Source: an uncultured Eubacteriales bacterium
Lineage (GTDB): Bacteria > Bacillota > Clostridia > Christensenellales > Aristaeellaceae
DNA length: 33,263 nucleotides
Reading direction: 5' to 3'
Assembly: GCA_902764875.1 (NCBI GenBank)
Contig: CACWXP010000028.1
Span: forward strand, 1-33,263
Shown here: positions 16,059 through 24,177 of the stretch, one piece after another
Layout of the letters: each line of letters starts with the position of its first letter
How positions within the stretch are numbered: the stretch's first letter is position 1
Translations under genes and position numbers: made by a program
Notes under the pieces: generated by a model
Told to the model about the DNA's origin: nothing
The model's database searches: none
What the model saw: the letters and a program-made list of their open reading frames with translations, nothing else

Positions 16059-19000
16059 TCCCCCTGAAGGAAAATGCAAACTCCACCGGCCGGGTGATAT
16101 CGATCAGGTATTCCGGATGCGTCCTCGCGCCCCAGCTGTCGTCCCCCCCGATGCCCATCTGCCGGCTGCTCATCTTCACAACCGTATAGTTCACCGGCGG
16201 CAGCTCGTATCCGTGCGCCGCGTTTTCAATTTCATGGGGCGTCCAGGGCAGCGCGGAGAATTCTCCGCCGTTCAGCCAGAGTTTCAGCCCCCGTCCCCGG
16301 TCATCTGTAATCTCCGCCCAGCGCACGCCGGTCCGGTTGCCGCATTCCTGGGGCAGCAGGTAAGGCGTAAAGTTCTCTTTCGCCGTGTATTCCCAAAGGC
16401 CAAGCCGGGCGCCTTCCCGGCGGTCGATATAGTTTTCCGCCGGCCCCAGGCCGAAGAACCGCACCCGGTCATAGTCCGCGTCCAGTTTCATCATCATGCC
16501 GAATTCCGGCATATCGCCCAGTTCCTTCACAGGCGCATACCGCATCCGCGCGTCTACCTTTCCGCAGGGATGCACCCGGTATTCAACGGTGCACCCGGCC
16601 TTCGGGTTCGTCGGCAGGTCATATGCCATCGTGAAGGAAACGCTGCCGTCCGCCTCCCTCGCGGGGCGCACCGCGGCATTCTTCAGGGCCGATTCCTCCT
16701 CCAGCCCGGTATGGCCGTACATCGAGGCAATCTTCCACTGAGCATACCGCTGCGGCATCCGGTTGCCGTTGTCGTTGTTGGTGGGCGCCCGCCAGAAGTT
16801 CGGCACCAGCGGCGCCTTCAGCATTTCCCGGCTGCCCCAGCGGTAGGAATCGATCGCGCCCATGCCCCGGTTAAACATCACTTCAAAGTGTTCCCCGCGG
16901 ATGCCGATGTTCCACAGGCTCTCATGAATTTCCAGCGCCCCGGCAGCCGGGCATGCGGGTTTCTCCCCGGATTCCACCGCGAAGATCCCCTGTCCGAAGG
17001 CGATTTCGTACCCCGCCTCCGCCCAGGGCGTGTCCTCCTTCAGCCGGAAGGAAACCGTCACGGCGTATTCTCCGGGGATCGTCTGTTTTCCGAAGGGCAG
17101 CGGATAGGTCTTTTCGGAAAGCGGCGCCACGTCCGTTTCCACGGTCTCCCGGGCCACGCGCTTCCCGTCCCGCTCCAGCGTCACAATGCAGCGGAACGCC
17201 GCGGTGGAAGTGAACATGTGCCGGTTGATCACCGTCATCCGTTCCGCGTCCGCCTTGATCACGATGTTCTGATAGCAGTATTTCACTTCCTGCAGTTTCG
17301 GGGTTTCCTTTCCGTCCGCAAAGACAATCCCGTTGCCGCAGAAGATGCCGTCGTTCGGCCGGTCGTCCCAGTCCCCGCCGTACAGCAGAGTTTTCTTTCC
17401 GCTCCGGTCCCGGGCGGTCAGCGCCTGGTCGATAAAGTCCCAGATAAACCCGCCCTGGTAAAGCTCCTCTTCATACGCCAGCTCTGTGTACTTGTGCATG
17501 GCGCCGTTGGAGTTGCCCATGGAATGGGTATATTCGCACAGGATGAACGGCTTCTCCCGGTGCTCCTTCAGATAGGCCCGCACCCGGTCCGCCGGGGTAT
17601 ACATTTCCGTTTCAATGTCCGTGATCTCCCGGATGCGCAGGTCTCCCCTGCCCATGTTTTCAACCTGATGATCGCCTTCGTAATGCACGGGTCTCGAAGG
17701 ATCCAGCTTCTTCAGCTCCCGGCTCATGCTAAGGATCACGCTGCCCGTCAGGCTCTCGTTGCCGCAGCTCCAGATCACCACGCACGGATGGTCCCGGTCC
17801 CGCCCCACCATGGAGCGCACCCGGTCCAGCAGCATCGGTTCCCATTCCGTCCGGTTTCCGGGTACCATTTGGTCAAACCCGATCCGCTTGTTCCACAGCA
17901 TGTCCCACATCCCGTGGGTTTCCATGTTGTTCTCGTCAATCACGTACAGCCCAAGCTCGTCGCAAAGGCGGTAAAGGGCGCTGCTGTTCGGGTAATGGCT
18001 GGTCCGCACCGCGTTGATGTTGTTCCGCTTCATCAGGATCAGATCCCGCCGGATCTTTGTTTCCGTCACGGCCCGGCCGGTTTCGCCGCAGAAGTCGTGC
18101 CGGTTGGTTCCCTTGAAAACCACCCGCACGCCGTTCACGCGGATCACGCTGTCAACAATCTCAATTTTCCGGAACCCGATCCGCACGGGAACGATTTCTT
18201 CCATCCCTCCCGCTGTCTTCAGCCGCAGTTCAAATTCGTACAGATAAGGATCCTCCGCGGACCAGAGCCTCACCCCCTCCACGGTCAGCGTCCCGCCGAT
18301 TTCATCTCCGGCCGCCGTTCCCTCCGCTTCCGCAAGCGCCTGTCCCCGGTCTGTCACCTTCACACTCCACGCCGTTCCCTCAGGCGCGCAGATCTTTGCC
18401 TTCCATTGCAGAATCCCTTTCCGCAGGGTTTCATCCGGCTCCGCCAGCGTCTGCAGGTCCCAAACATGGGCCTCCGGCACGGCGTACAGTATCACGTCCC
18501 GGTAAATCCCGGAAAAGCGCAGGAAGTCCTGATCCTCCAGCCAGCTGCCCGCGCTGAAGCGATACACCCGGCAGGCCAGCTTGTTTTCCCCTTCCCGCAG
18601 TGCCTCGGTCAGCTCAAACTCGTGCGGCGTAAAGCTGTCGGAGGAAAAACCGATATACGTCCCGTTCAGCCAGACCGCCACGCAGCTTTCCACGCCCTGA
18701 AAAGAAATGAAAACCCGTTTGCCCTTCATGCCTTCCGGCAGAAAGAAATTCTTCACATAGCACCCGACGGGGTTGAACCGTTCCGGAATCTCTCCGGGCA
18801 GCAGCGTTTCGTGTCCCGTCCAGGGATACTGGGTGTTGGCATACTGCGGCACGCCGTATCCTTCCATCTGGATATGCGCCGGAACGGAAATGTCCGTCCA
18901 CCCGCCGCAATCGTATTCCGGCTGCTCAAATCCGGGAATCACCTGTCCCGGGTTCATAGCATGGAAAAATTTCCACTCCCCGTTCAGGCTCATCCGCAGC

Positions 19001-19119
19001 GGGCACGCCCCCGCCCCTTTTTCCGTTTCCGACACATACCATTCATGATCCGTATGCGGATCCAGCCGGTTCTCGCGAAAATATCCCGGATCCTTCAGTC
19101 TTTTTTCGTCAAACATCAT
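16042..19119 (-). CDS. lacZ: beta-galactosidase, glycoside hydrolase family 2 (LacZ type)
   Basis: This 1025-residue enzyme is full length for the E. coli LacZ type (about 1023). It would hydrolyse lactose and other beta-galactosides. The acid/base Glu455 lies in WSCGNES and the nucleophile Glu529 in ILCEYTHSMGNS. The N-terminal sugar-binding domain has LNGEWKF and the GVESCVAVWLNG block, and the C-terminal small-chain domain includes GLGPAENYIDR. There is no signal peptide, so it is cytoplasmic. It is 11 bases downstream of the anti-sigma-like gene, suggesting transcription with the sigma factor operon. Its end overlaps the convergent transpeptidase gene. No sugar transporter is adjacent. 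Confidence 0.97.
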   Translation of the reverse strand: MMFDEKRLKDPGYFRENRLDPHTDHEWYVSETEKGAGACPLRMSLNGEWKFFHAMNPGQVIPGFEQPEYDCGGWTDISVPAHIQMEGYGVPQYANTQYPWTGHETLLPGEIPERFNPVGCYVKNFFLPEGMKGKRVFISFQGVESCVAVWLNGTYIGFSSDSFTPHEFELTEALREGENKLACRVYRFSAGSWLEDQDFLRFSGIYRDVILYAVPEAHVWDLQTLAEPDETLRKGILQWKAKICAPEGTAWSVKVTDRGQALAEAEGTAAGDEIGGTLTVEGVRLWSAEDPYLYEFELRLKTAGGMEEIVPVRIGFRKIEIVDSVIRVNGVRVVFKGTNRHDFCGETGRAVTETKIRRDLILMKRNNINAVRTSHYPNSSALYRLCDELGLYVIDENNMETHGMWDMLWNKRIGFDQMVPGNRTEWEPMLLDRVRSMVGRDRDHPCVVIWSCGNESLTGSVILSMSRELKKLDPSRPVHYEGDHQVENMGRGDLRIREITDIETEMYTPADRVRAYLKEHREKPFILCEYTHSMGNSNGAMHKYTELAYEEELYQGGFIWDFIDQALTARDRSGKKTLLYGGDWDDRPNDGIFCGNGIVFADGKETPKLQEVKYCYQNIVIKADAERMTVINRHMFTSTAAFRCIVTLERDGKRVARETVETDVAPLSEKTYPLPFGKQTIPGEYAVTVSFRLKEDTPWAEAGYEIAFGQGIFAVESGEKPACPAAGALEIHESLWNIGIRGEHFEVMFNRGMGAIDSYRWGSREMLKAPLVPNFWRAPTNNDNGNRMPQRYAQWKIASMYGHTGLEEESALKNAAVRPAREADGSVSFTMAYDLPTNPKAGCTVEYRVHPCGKVDARMRYAPVKELGDMPEFGMMMKLDADYDRVRFFGLGPAENYIDRREGARLGLWEYTAKENFTPYLLPQECGNRTGVRWAEITDDRGRGLKLWLNGGEFSALPWTPHEIENAAHGYELPPVNYTVVKMSSRQMGIGGDDSWGARTHPEYLIDITRPVEFAFSFRGISRQE

Positions 19120-19130
19120 GCCGATGCACC

Positions 19131-20057
19131 TTATCCTTTCTTTTGCCCTCGTTTTTTCAGGGCTTTATGAATGGCCGCCGCCCCGAAAGCCAGCGCCGCC
19201 GCAGCTGCCGCCACCGCCAGTGTCTTCAATGTGAAACTCCCGAGATCCTTCAGGAAGGAAACAAACTCGCTCTCCGCTGCCGGCGCCGCGGTGGGTTCAG
19301 CCGTGGGTGCCAGCGTCGGTTCCGTCGTCGGTGCAGCCGTGGCTATCGGTGCGGCTGTCGCTGTCGGCGCGGCCGTGACCGTCGCAGTGGGCGCTGCCAT
19401 CTGCAGGGCGTTCTCTTCTTCGGCGTCTTCCACGGCCCTGTCCGCCTCTTCGGCATAGTCCCGGGCCGCGTATGTATCCATGGCCGTTCCCACTGCCATA
19501 TCCGTTTCCGCGTTCATCGCCGCTCCGCCGCCTGCTTTCACGGAGGATTCGTTCGAAGCGCTTTTGGCCGACGAAGCCGCCATGAGGGCTCCGGAATCCG
19601 CCTCCGCCGCCGGTGCTTCCATCGCCGCAAATGCGTTCGCATCCTCAGCAATCTGCACTGCGTCCATATCATTGCTTTGCACCGCCGCCCCGGTCTGAAT
19701 TTCCGGCCGTACAGCCCCCGTTTCGTCAGTCTTTTCAATTGCCGTTACGGCAGCATCTGTCTTCTCCGCCGGCACCACGGCCGCAGGTTTGTTCACAAGG
19801 TCCGTCTGATTCATGCTTCTGGTCAGCAGTGTTCCGCCGATCAGGAATATAAATACCGCCGCTGCGCTCAGGATATAGCGCAGCTGCCTACGGCCTTCCC
19901 GATGTTTCCCCGTCTCTGTCCGGGGAGCTTCCCCGGCCTCCGCCCGTATCGCTTCTGTCCAGCGGGCATGGAAATCGGCCGGCATTTCCGGTGTTTCCCG
20001 CGCCATCTGTTCCAGCATCCGGTCCAGCGCTGCCGTTTTTTCCCTGTTTTCCGTCAC
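19131..20057 (-). CDS. two-TM anti-sigma-factor-like protein
   Basis: This 308-residue protein overlaps the sigma factor stop by 4 bases (ATGA), the classic arrangement for an anti-sigma partner. Residues 1-58 form a short cytoplasmic part that could hold the sigma factor; I see no zinc-binding HxxxCxxC motif. A membrane segment spans about 59-79. An outer region of about 190 residues rich in Ala, Glu, Thr and Pro follows, including a TAAP/TATAAP-type repeat linker around 220-262. A second Ala-rich hydrophobic segment at about 276-297 and a Lys-rich end complete it. The two-TM layout would put both ends inside. Function is inferred from position; the family is not recognised. Confidence 0.8.
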   Translation of the reverse strand: MTENREKTAALDRMLEQMARETPEMPADFHARWTEAIRAEAGEAPRTETGKHREGRRQLRYILSAAAVFIFLIGGTLLTRSMNQTDLVNKPAAVVPAEKTDAAVTAIEKTDETGAVRPEIQTGAAVQSNDMDAVQIAEDANAFAAMEAPAAEADSGALMAASSAKSASNESSVKAGGGAAMNAETDMAVGTAMDTYAARDYAEEADRAVEDAEEENALQMAAPTATVTAAPTATAAPIATAAPTTEPTLAPTAEPTAAPAAESEFVSFLKDLGSFTLKTLAVAAAAAALAFGAAAIHKALKKRGQKKG

Positions 20058-20662
20058 GGCCGATTCCCTCCTCTCTTTTTCTTCTCATCCCGTTGGACGC
20101 TGTTTCTCGGAGAAAGTTCCCCGTTTTCCGCAAGCCATTCCTTCAGCTTGGATTTCGCCCGGTTCACCCGGCTTTTAACCGTCCCTTCCGTAATCCCAAG
20201 CCGCTCGGCCGCCTCCCCGTAGGAGATCCCCTCCAGCTGGGTCATCACCAGGGCTTCCCGCTGTTCTTCCGGAAGCTGTGCGATCGCCTCCCGAAGCTGC
20301 CGCTGTTCCTCCGTTTTTACAACCTGCTCTTCCGTTCCCGCCTTCGGATCCGCCGGATCAAATCCCGTCTCCCGAAGCGGCTCGATGGATTCGCTGCGGT
20401 CCCGCTTTTTCTTCCGAAGCCAGTCGATGCAGCAGTTGGCTGCCACCCGGTATACCCATGTCTCAAAGGCACAGTCCCCGTGATATTTGTCCAGTCCCCG
20501 CCAGATCCGGATCATCGTATCCTGGCCGCAGTCCGAAGCCGCCTCCCGATCCCCCGTATAATGCCAGCATACGCGCCAGATCATTTGTTCCAGCGGGGTC
20601 ATCAGCTGCTCGAAAGCCTCCGGGTCTCCCCGCTGTGCGCGATGCAGTAAAAGCTCATCCAC
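20054..20662 (-). CDS. ECF-type RNA polymerase sigma factor
   Basis: This 202-residue protein has only regions sigma2 and sigma4, as in extracytoplasmic-function sigma factors. Region 2 holds the DTMIRIWRGLDKY and FETWVYRVAANCCIDWLRK stretches (about 48-86). Region 4 (about 122-175) includes LPEEQREAL and the helix-turn-helix ISYGEAAERLGITEGTVKSR. It would direct RNA polymerase to a stress or surface regulon and, usually, to its own operon. The ribosome site is not ideal: GGAGGG lies 12 bases from the ATG. It is translationally coupled to the anti-sigma-like gene. Confidence 0.94.
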   Translation of the reverse strand: MDELLLHRAQRGDPEAFEQLMTPLEQMIWRVCWHYTGDREAASDCGQDTMIRIWRGLDKYHGDCAFETWVYRVAANCCIDWLRKKKRDRSESIEPLRETGFDPADPKAGTEEQVVKTEEQRQLREAIAQLPEEQREALVMTQLEGISYGEAAERLGITEGTVKSRVNRAKSKLKEWLAENGELSPRNSVQRDEKKKRGGNRP

Positions 20663-20690
20663 CTGTCCAGCCCTCCCGCGTCGTTTTCTC

Positions 20691-20719
20691 TTGCAATCCG
20701 TATGCCTCTATGATAGCAT
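20691..20719 (+). promoter_or_regulatory. candidate recO promoter
   Basis: TTGCAA (20691-20696), 17 bases, then TAGCAT (20714-20719), a 4-of-6 match to the -10 box. Its -10 overlaps that of the divergent sigma-factor promoter. Confidence 0.45.
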
Positions 20720-20738
20720 AGCGTAGAGTTTTCGCCAA
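20710..20738 (-). promoter_or_regulatory. candidate promoter of the sigma/anti-sigma/lacZ operon
   Basis: On the minus strand, TTGGCG (20733-20738), 17 bases, then TATCAT (20710-20715). It resembles a sigma-A promoter. I see no clear AAC-type ECF -35 box, so autoregulation is not evident. Confidence 0.45.
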
Positions 20739-20770
20739 CTCCGAACTGCCTGAATAAGGAACGAAAAATC

Positions 20771-21499
20771 ATGATTCAGACCGAGAACACCGCCATCGTC
20801 CTGCGCCGCGTCAACTATCGGGACAACGACCGCATGGTCACCCTCCTCAGCCCCTCCCGCGGCCGGATCGATGCCGTCATCCGCAACTGCCGCAAGCCGA
20901 AGTCCCACAATCTCAACGCCGCAGAGCTCTTTGCCCTGGGGGATTATATGATTGTCGAAACCGGAGGACGCATGACCGTCACCTCCGTCCGGCTCATCGA
21001 AACCTTCTGGCCCCTCCGCAATGATTACGACCGGCTCACCTGTGCCGCCTGGCTGCTCAGCCTCGCCGAAGCCGCCGCCGAGCCGGAGCAGGAGCAGCAG
21101 GAACTCTTCATGCTCCTGCTGCATACCCTCTCCCGCCTGGCTTTTTCGGATCAGCCCTGGCAGCCGCTGCTTTCCGGTTTCCTGCTCCATTTTTCCGCCT
21201 GCCAGGGGTTCAAGCCCCGCCTCAACCATTGCGTGCACTGCGGAAAGCGGGCGGAAGAGCCTCCCTTCTTTTTCGATGCGGAGGAAGGCGGTCTCTGCTG
21301 TGAAAGCTGCCGCCGCTCCCGGGCCCAGATCCCGCTCTCCCCGGAGCAGCTCCGCTGGATGCGCCATGCGCTCACCGTCGGCTCCGCTTCCTGGGTCAAC
21401 TTGCCCGAAGCCGAGGCGCCTTTTGCTCTCCTCCGGTCTTATGTGGAGGGAAAGCTGGGCCGCCGCCTGAAAAGCGGCGCGCTTCTTCCCCCGGAATAA
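20771..21499 (+). CDS. recO: DNA repair protein RecO
   Basis: RecO helps load RecA onto SSB-coated single-stranded DNA in the RecFOR pathway. The 242-residue protein has the N-terminal OB-fold (AIVLRRVNYRDNDRMVTLLS, then the GRIDAVIRNC strand). A helical domain follows, with the zinc-finger Cys set at 154, 157, 177 and 180. AAGGA lies about 10 bases upstream of the ATG. It stands alone on the plus strand, but its partners recA (24.2-25.3 kb) and ssb (12.3 kb) are in the same window. Confidence 0.95.
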   Translation: MIQTENTAIVLRRVNYRDNDRMVTLLSPSRGRIDAVIRNCRKPKSHNLNAAELFALGDYMIVETGGRMTVTSVRLIETFWPLRNDYDRLTCAAWLLSLAEAAAEPEQEQQELFMLLLHTLSRLAFSDQPWQPLLSGFLLHFSACQGFKPRLNHCVHCGKRAEEPPFFFDAEEGGLCCESCRRSRAQIPLSPEQLRWMRHALTVGSASWVNLPEAEAPFALLRSYVEGKLGRRLKSGALLPPE

Positions 21500-21500
21500 C

Positions 21501-21538
21501 GAACCGCGGTTCCCTCATGAACCGCGGTTCTCTTTTTT
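21501..21538 (+). terminator. recO terminator
   Basis: GAACCGCGGTT (21501-21511) and AACCGCGGTTC (21520-21530) form a perfect 11-bp stem with an 8-base loop, followed by a T-run (21533-21538). The T-run touches the stop codon of the convergent flavin reductase gene. Confidence 0.9.
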
Positions 21539-22145
21539 ATCTGTATTCCTTCATTCTTTTTTCCAGCACATCCGGCCGGGCCACGGACCATCCGAAAAAC
21601 CCCGTCACTTTTCCAAGCTGGTGGTACAGCCCGTGGCTGTAGGCGATCAGTCCAGCTTTTTCCAGGTGCAGTGCCCCTTTTTCGTCCAGCAGGTCCTTTC
21701 GCACCTGCACGGACACCACTTCACCGATGAACATGTCGTGGCTTCCCAGTTCCAGCACCTGCCGTACCCTGCAGGCCAGGCTCACCGGCGCGCCGTCCAC
21801 CCGCGGGGCGGCTTCCAGACCTTCCGCCTCCACAAGCGTCAGCCCCAGTTCCGCCGCCTTGTCGATGTCCCGTCCGCTGCGCACGCCGCAGAAATCCGTC
21901 GCCCTGGCCAGGCCTTCGTCCACAAGGTTCACCACGAACTCCCCGCTGGCGGAAATCAGCCCGTGGGAATACCGTTCCTTCCGCAGGCTGACGGAAACCA
22001 TCGGCGATTCGGAGTTCACCGTTCCCGCCCATGCCACCGTCACCAGGTCCCGCTTCCCCGTCTTTCCCTTTTCGGCGCAGCTCACCAGCACCACCGGCGA
22101 TGGATTCAGCATTGTGCTCGGATTCAGGGATACATATTCCTTCAT
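21537..22145 (-). CDS. flavin reductase-family protein
   Basis: This 202-residue protein has the split-barrel FMN-binding fold of flavin reductase-like proteins: NPSPVVLVSCAEKGK, then TVAWAGTVNSESPMVSVSL, and GEFVVNLV. Members bind FMN and reduce flavin or act as flavoproteins in redox metabolism. It begins 4 bases after the htpG stop, so it is very probably the second gene of the CIRCE-controlled htpG transcript, linking it to the heat-shock response by position. The exact substrate is unknown. Confidence 0.9.
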   Translation of the reverse strand: MKEYVSLNPSTMLNPSPVVLVSCAEKGKTGKRDLVTVAWAGTVNSESPMVSVSLRKERYSHGLISASGEFVVNLVDEGLARATDFCGVRSGRDIDKAAELGLTLVEAEGLEAAPRVDGAPVSLACRVRQVLELGSHDMFIGEVVSVQVRKDLLDEKGALHLEKAGLIAYSHGLYHQLGKVTGFFGWSVARPDVLEKRMKEYR

Positions 22146-22149
22146 CTCT

Positions 22150-24051
22150 TTATCCTTTCACAACCATGTTCAGAATCTTCCGGCTCCGCTCCAGGAAAGC
22201 GGTGATCTCCTCCGCCTCCAGCGGCTGCGCGGCCATCCGGGCCAGGTCGTACACCTGGCTGCAGAGCATCTTCGTCGTCTCGTCCTCCGGGTCCCGCTCC
22301 GCCAGGGCCTGCACCGTCTCGTTCCTGCGGTTCAGCACCAGCGTAAAGCTGTCCGGAATCGGGAAGTTCTGGCCGTAAATCCGGCTCATCTCCTTGTACC
22401 GGCGCATCTGTTCGTCTTCCGTCACCATGGCGGTCATGCCCGCGTCGCCCAGGGATTCAAGCTTCACTTCCAGCTTGTCGTTCCCCAGCGCGCTGCGGAA
22501 CAGGGTCTGCAGCTTCTCCGCGTCCAGGTCCTTTCCCTCGTCGGATTCCTCCTTCAGGCCGTCGATGTCCGCGTCCACCCGGGCGAAGGTCACCCGGTCG
22601 TCCTCGCTGCCCTGGTATTCCATGAAGGACATAAAGTTCCCGTCAATCAGGGTGTTCATCACGGCTACTTCGATGCCCCGGTCTGTGTAAAGCTTCACGG
22701 AAGCTGCCTGGCGCTTCTCGTCGTTGGTGTAGTAGACCTTCTTGTCGGTCTTGTCGAAGTTCGCCGCCTTGTATTCCGCAATCGTGGAGTACTTCCCGTC
22801 GGTCTTCTTCAGCAGGATCGCGCCCTTCACCTGGTCGTAGAACTTGCTGTCCTTAATCGCGCCGTACTTCACGAAGGGCGCGATATCGTCCCAGTACCCT
22901 TCGTAGGTTTCCCGCTCGGTGTTCATCAGGCTGTTCAGCTTGTCCGCCACCTTTTTGGTGATGTGCGCACTGATCTTCTTGACGTACCCGTCGTTCTGAA
23001 GGAAGGAACGGCTCACGTTCAGCGGCAGGTCGGGGCAGTCGATCACGCCCTTCAGCAGCATCAGGAATTCCGGAATCACTTCCTTAATATTGTCCGCCAC
23101 GAACACCTGCCCCGCGAACAGCTTGATCTGCCCCTCGTGGGTGCCAAAATCGTTCTTCAGTTTCGGGAAATACAGGATGCCCTTCAGGTTGAAGGGATAG
23201 TCTACGTTCAGGTGAATCCAGAACAGCGGATCCTCAAAGTCCATGAAGACCTTATGGTAGAAGCTCTTGTATTCCTCCTCCGTGCAGTCCGCCGGCTTCT
23301 TCAGCCACAGCGGCGCGGTGTCGTTGATCTGCTGGGGTTTCGGAACCTCCATCACCTTTTCGGTCTTCGGCGTGCCGTCTTCATTCTTTTCGTCTCCGAC
23401 GGGAACTTCCTTCTCAACGGGCTTGGCGTTCAGGTCCTCCAGCATCACCGGATACGCCATGTATCCGCAGTACCGGTTCAGCACTTCCCGAACCTTCCAG
23501 GTCTCAAGGAATTCCTTTTCCTCTTCGCTCACGTGCAGGATGATGTCTGTCCCGTGGGTCTTCCGGCTGCCTTCGGAAATCTCGAAGCCCATGCCGTCTT
23601 CCGAAACCCAGTGAACCGGCTCCGCCTCGCCTTCGCTGCTCAGCGTTTCAATCTCAACCTTGTCGCTCACCATGAAAACGGAATAGAAGCCCAGCCCGAA
23701 GTGGCCGATAATGTCTCCCTTTTCTTCCGGCTTGTCCTCAAACTGCTTCATGAACTCGCTCGCGCCGGAGAAAGCCACCTGGTTGATGTATTTGCGTACT
23801 TCCTCGTCCGTCATGCCGATGCCGGTGTCGGAGATCCGGATAATCTTCTGCTCCTTGTCCACCGCCACGGTCACCGCCATAGGCTCCTCGCTGTCCGGAT
23901 GAAGCATCCGGAACTTCGTAATCGCGTCGCAGGCGTTGCTCACCGCCTCGCGGAGAAAAATATCCTTGTCGGAATACAGCCAGCGCTTGATCACCGGCAT
24001 GATATTCTGCGCATCAATGGATACGGAACCTTTTTCATTCTGAATAGCCAT
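22150..24051 (-). CDS. htpG: molecular chaperone HtpG (bacterial Hsp90)
   Basis: This 633-residue ATP-dependent chaperone acts on unfolded or late-folding proteins in the cytoplasm. The N-terminal ATPase shows LREAVSNACDAITKF, DTGIGMT and GHFGLGFYSVF, the GHKL ATP-binding motifs. The middle domain and the C-terminal dimerisation domain follow in normal order and length. Upstream on the minus strand are a CIRCE operator and a TTGCAA-17-TAAAAT promoter, so HrcA repression is predicted. In Bacillus subtilis htpG is not in the HrcA regulon, so this wiring differs from that model. The flavin reductase gene follows. Confidence 0.98.
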   Translation of the reverse strand: MAIQNEKGSVSIDAQNIMPVIKRWLYSDKDIFLREAVSNACDAITKFRMLHPDSEEPMAVTVAVDKEQKIIRISDTGIGMTDEEVRKYINQVAFSGASEFMKQFEDKPEEKGDIIGHFGLGFYSVFMVSDKVEIETLSSEGEAEPVHWVSEDGMGFEISEGSRKTHGTDIILHVSEEEKEFLETWKVREVLNRYCGYMAYPVMLEDLNAKPVEKEVPVGDEKNEDGTPKTEKVMEVPKPQQINDTAPLWLKKPADCTEEEYKSFYHKVFMDFEDPLFWIHLNVDYPFNLKGILYFPKLKNDFGTHEGQIKLFAGQVFVADNIKEVIPEFLMLLKGVIDCPDLPLNVSRSFLQNDGYVKKISAHITKKVADKLNSLMNTERETYEGYWDDIAPFVKYGAIKDSKFYDQVKGAILLKKTDGKYSTIAEYKAANFDKTDKKVYYTNDEKRQAASVKLYTDRGIEVAVMNTLIDGNFMSFMEYQGSEDDRVTFARVDADIDGLKEESDEGKDLDAEKLQTLFRSALGNDKLEVKLESLGDAGMTAMVTEDEQMRRYKEMSRIYGQNFPIPDSFTLVLNRRNETVQALAERDPEDETTKMLCSQVYDLARMAAQPLEAEEITAFLERSRKILNMVVKG

Positions 24052-24098
24052 CGCTCAAAACTTCCTTTCCTGCGGCTGCTGTTGCCTGCCGCCCATCT

Positions 24099-24127
24099 AT
24101 TTTATCACCCCTCCAAAGCGATTGCAA
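24099..24127 (-). promoter_or_regulatory. sigma-A promoter of htpG
   Basis: On the minus strand, TTGCAA (24122-24127), 17 bases, then TAAAAT (24099-24104). It starts 7 bases downstream of the CIRCE element. Confidence 0.75.
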
Positions 24128-24129
24128 GG

Positions 24130-24161
24130 AAAAATTAGCACTCTCCGTCGGAGAGTGCTAA
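24130..24161 (-). terminator. recA terminator that coincides with CIRCE
   Basis: On the minus strand the stem runs from 24161 to 24150 and 24146 to 24135: 12 perfect pairs with a 3-base loop. It is followed directly by five T (complement of 24130-24134). It begins 16 bases after the recA stop codon. This is a good intrinsic terminator by shape. Confidence 0.75.
24135..24161. promoter_or_regulatory. CIRCE operator (HrcA binding site)
   Basis: TTAGCACTC (24135-24143), exactly 9 bases, then GAGTGCTAA (24153-24161). Both arms match the CIRCE consensus without a mismatch. HrcA binds this element to repress chaperone genes until heat stress. The operator precedes htpG. Confidence 0.95.
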
Positions 24162-24177
24162 CAATCGTTCCGTTCAT

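Noticed and set aside
15778-19170. Long plus-strand open frame opposite lacZ
   Set aside because: Same effect: high GC at third positions removes stops in the antisense frame. The lacZ reading has catalytic motifs and full family length.
21727-24138. Long plus-strand open frame opposite htpG
   Set aside because: No ribosome site or domain, and complementary to conserved HtpG motifs.
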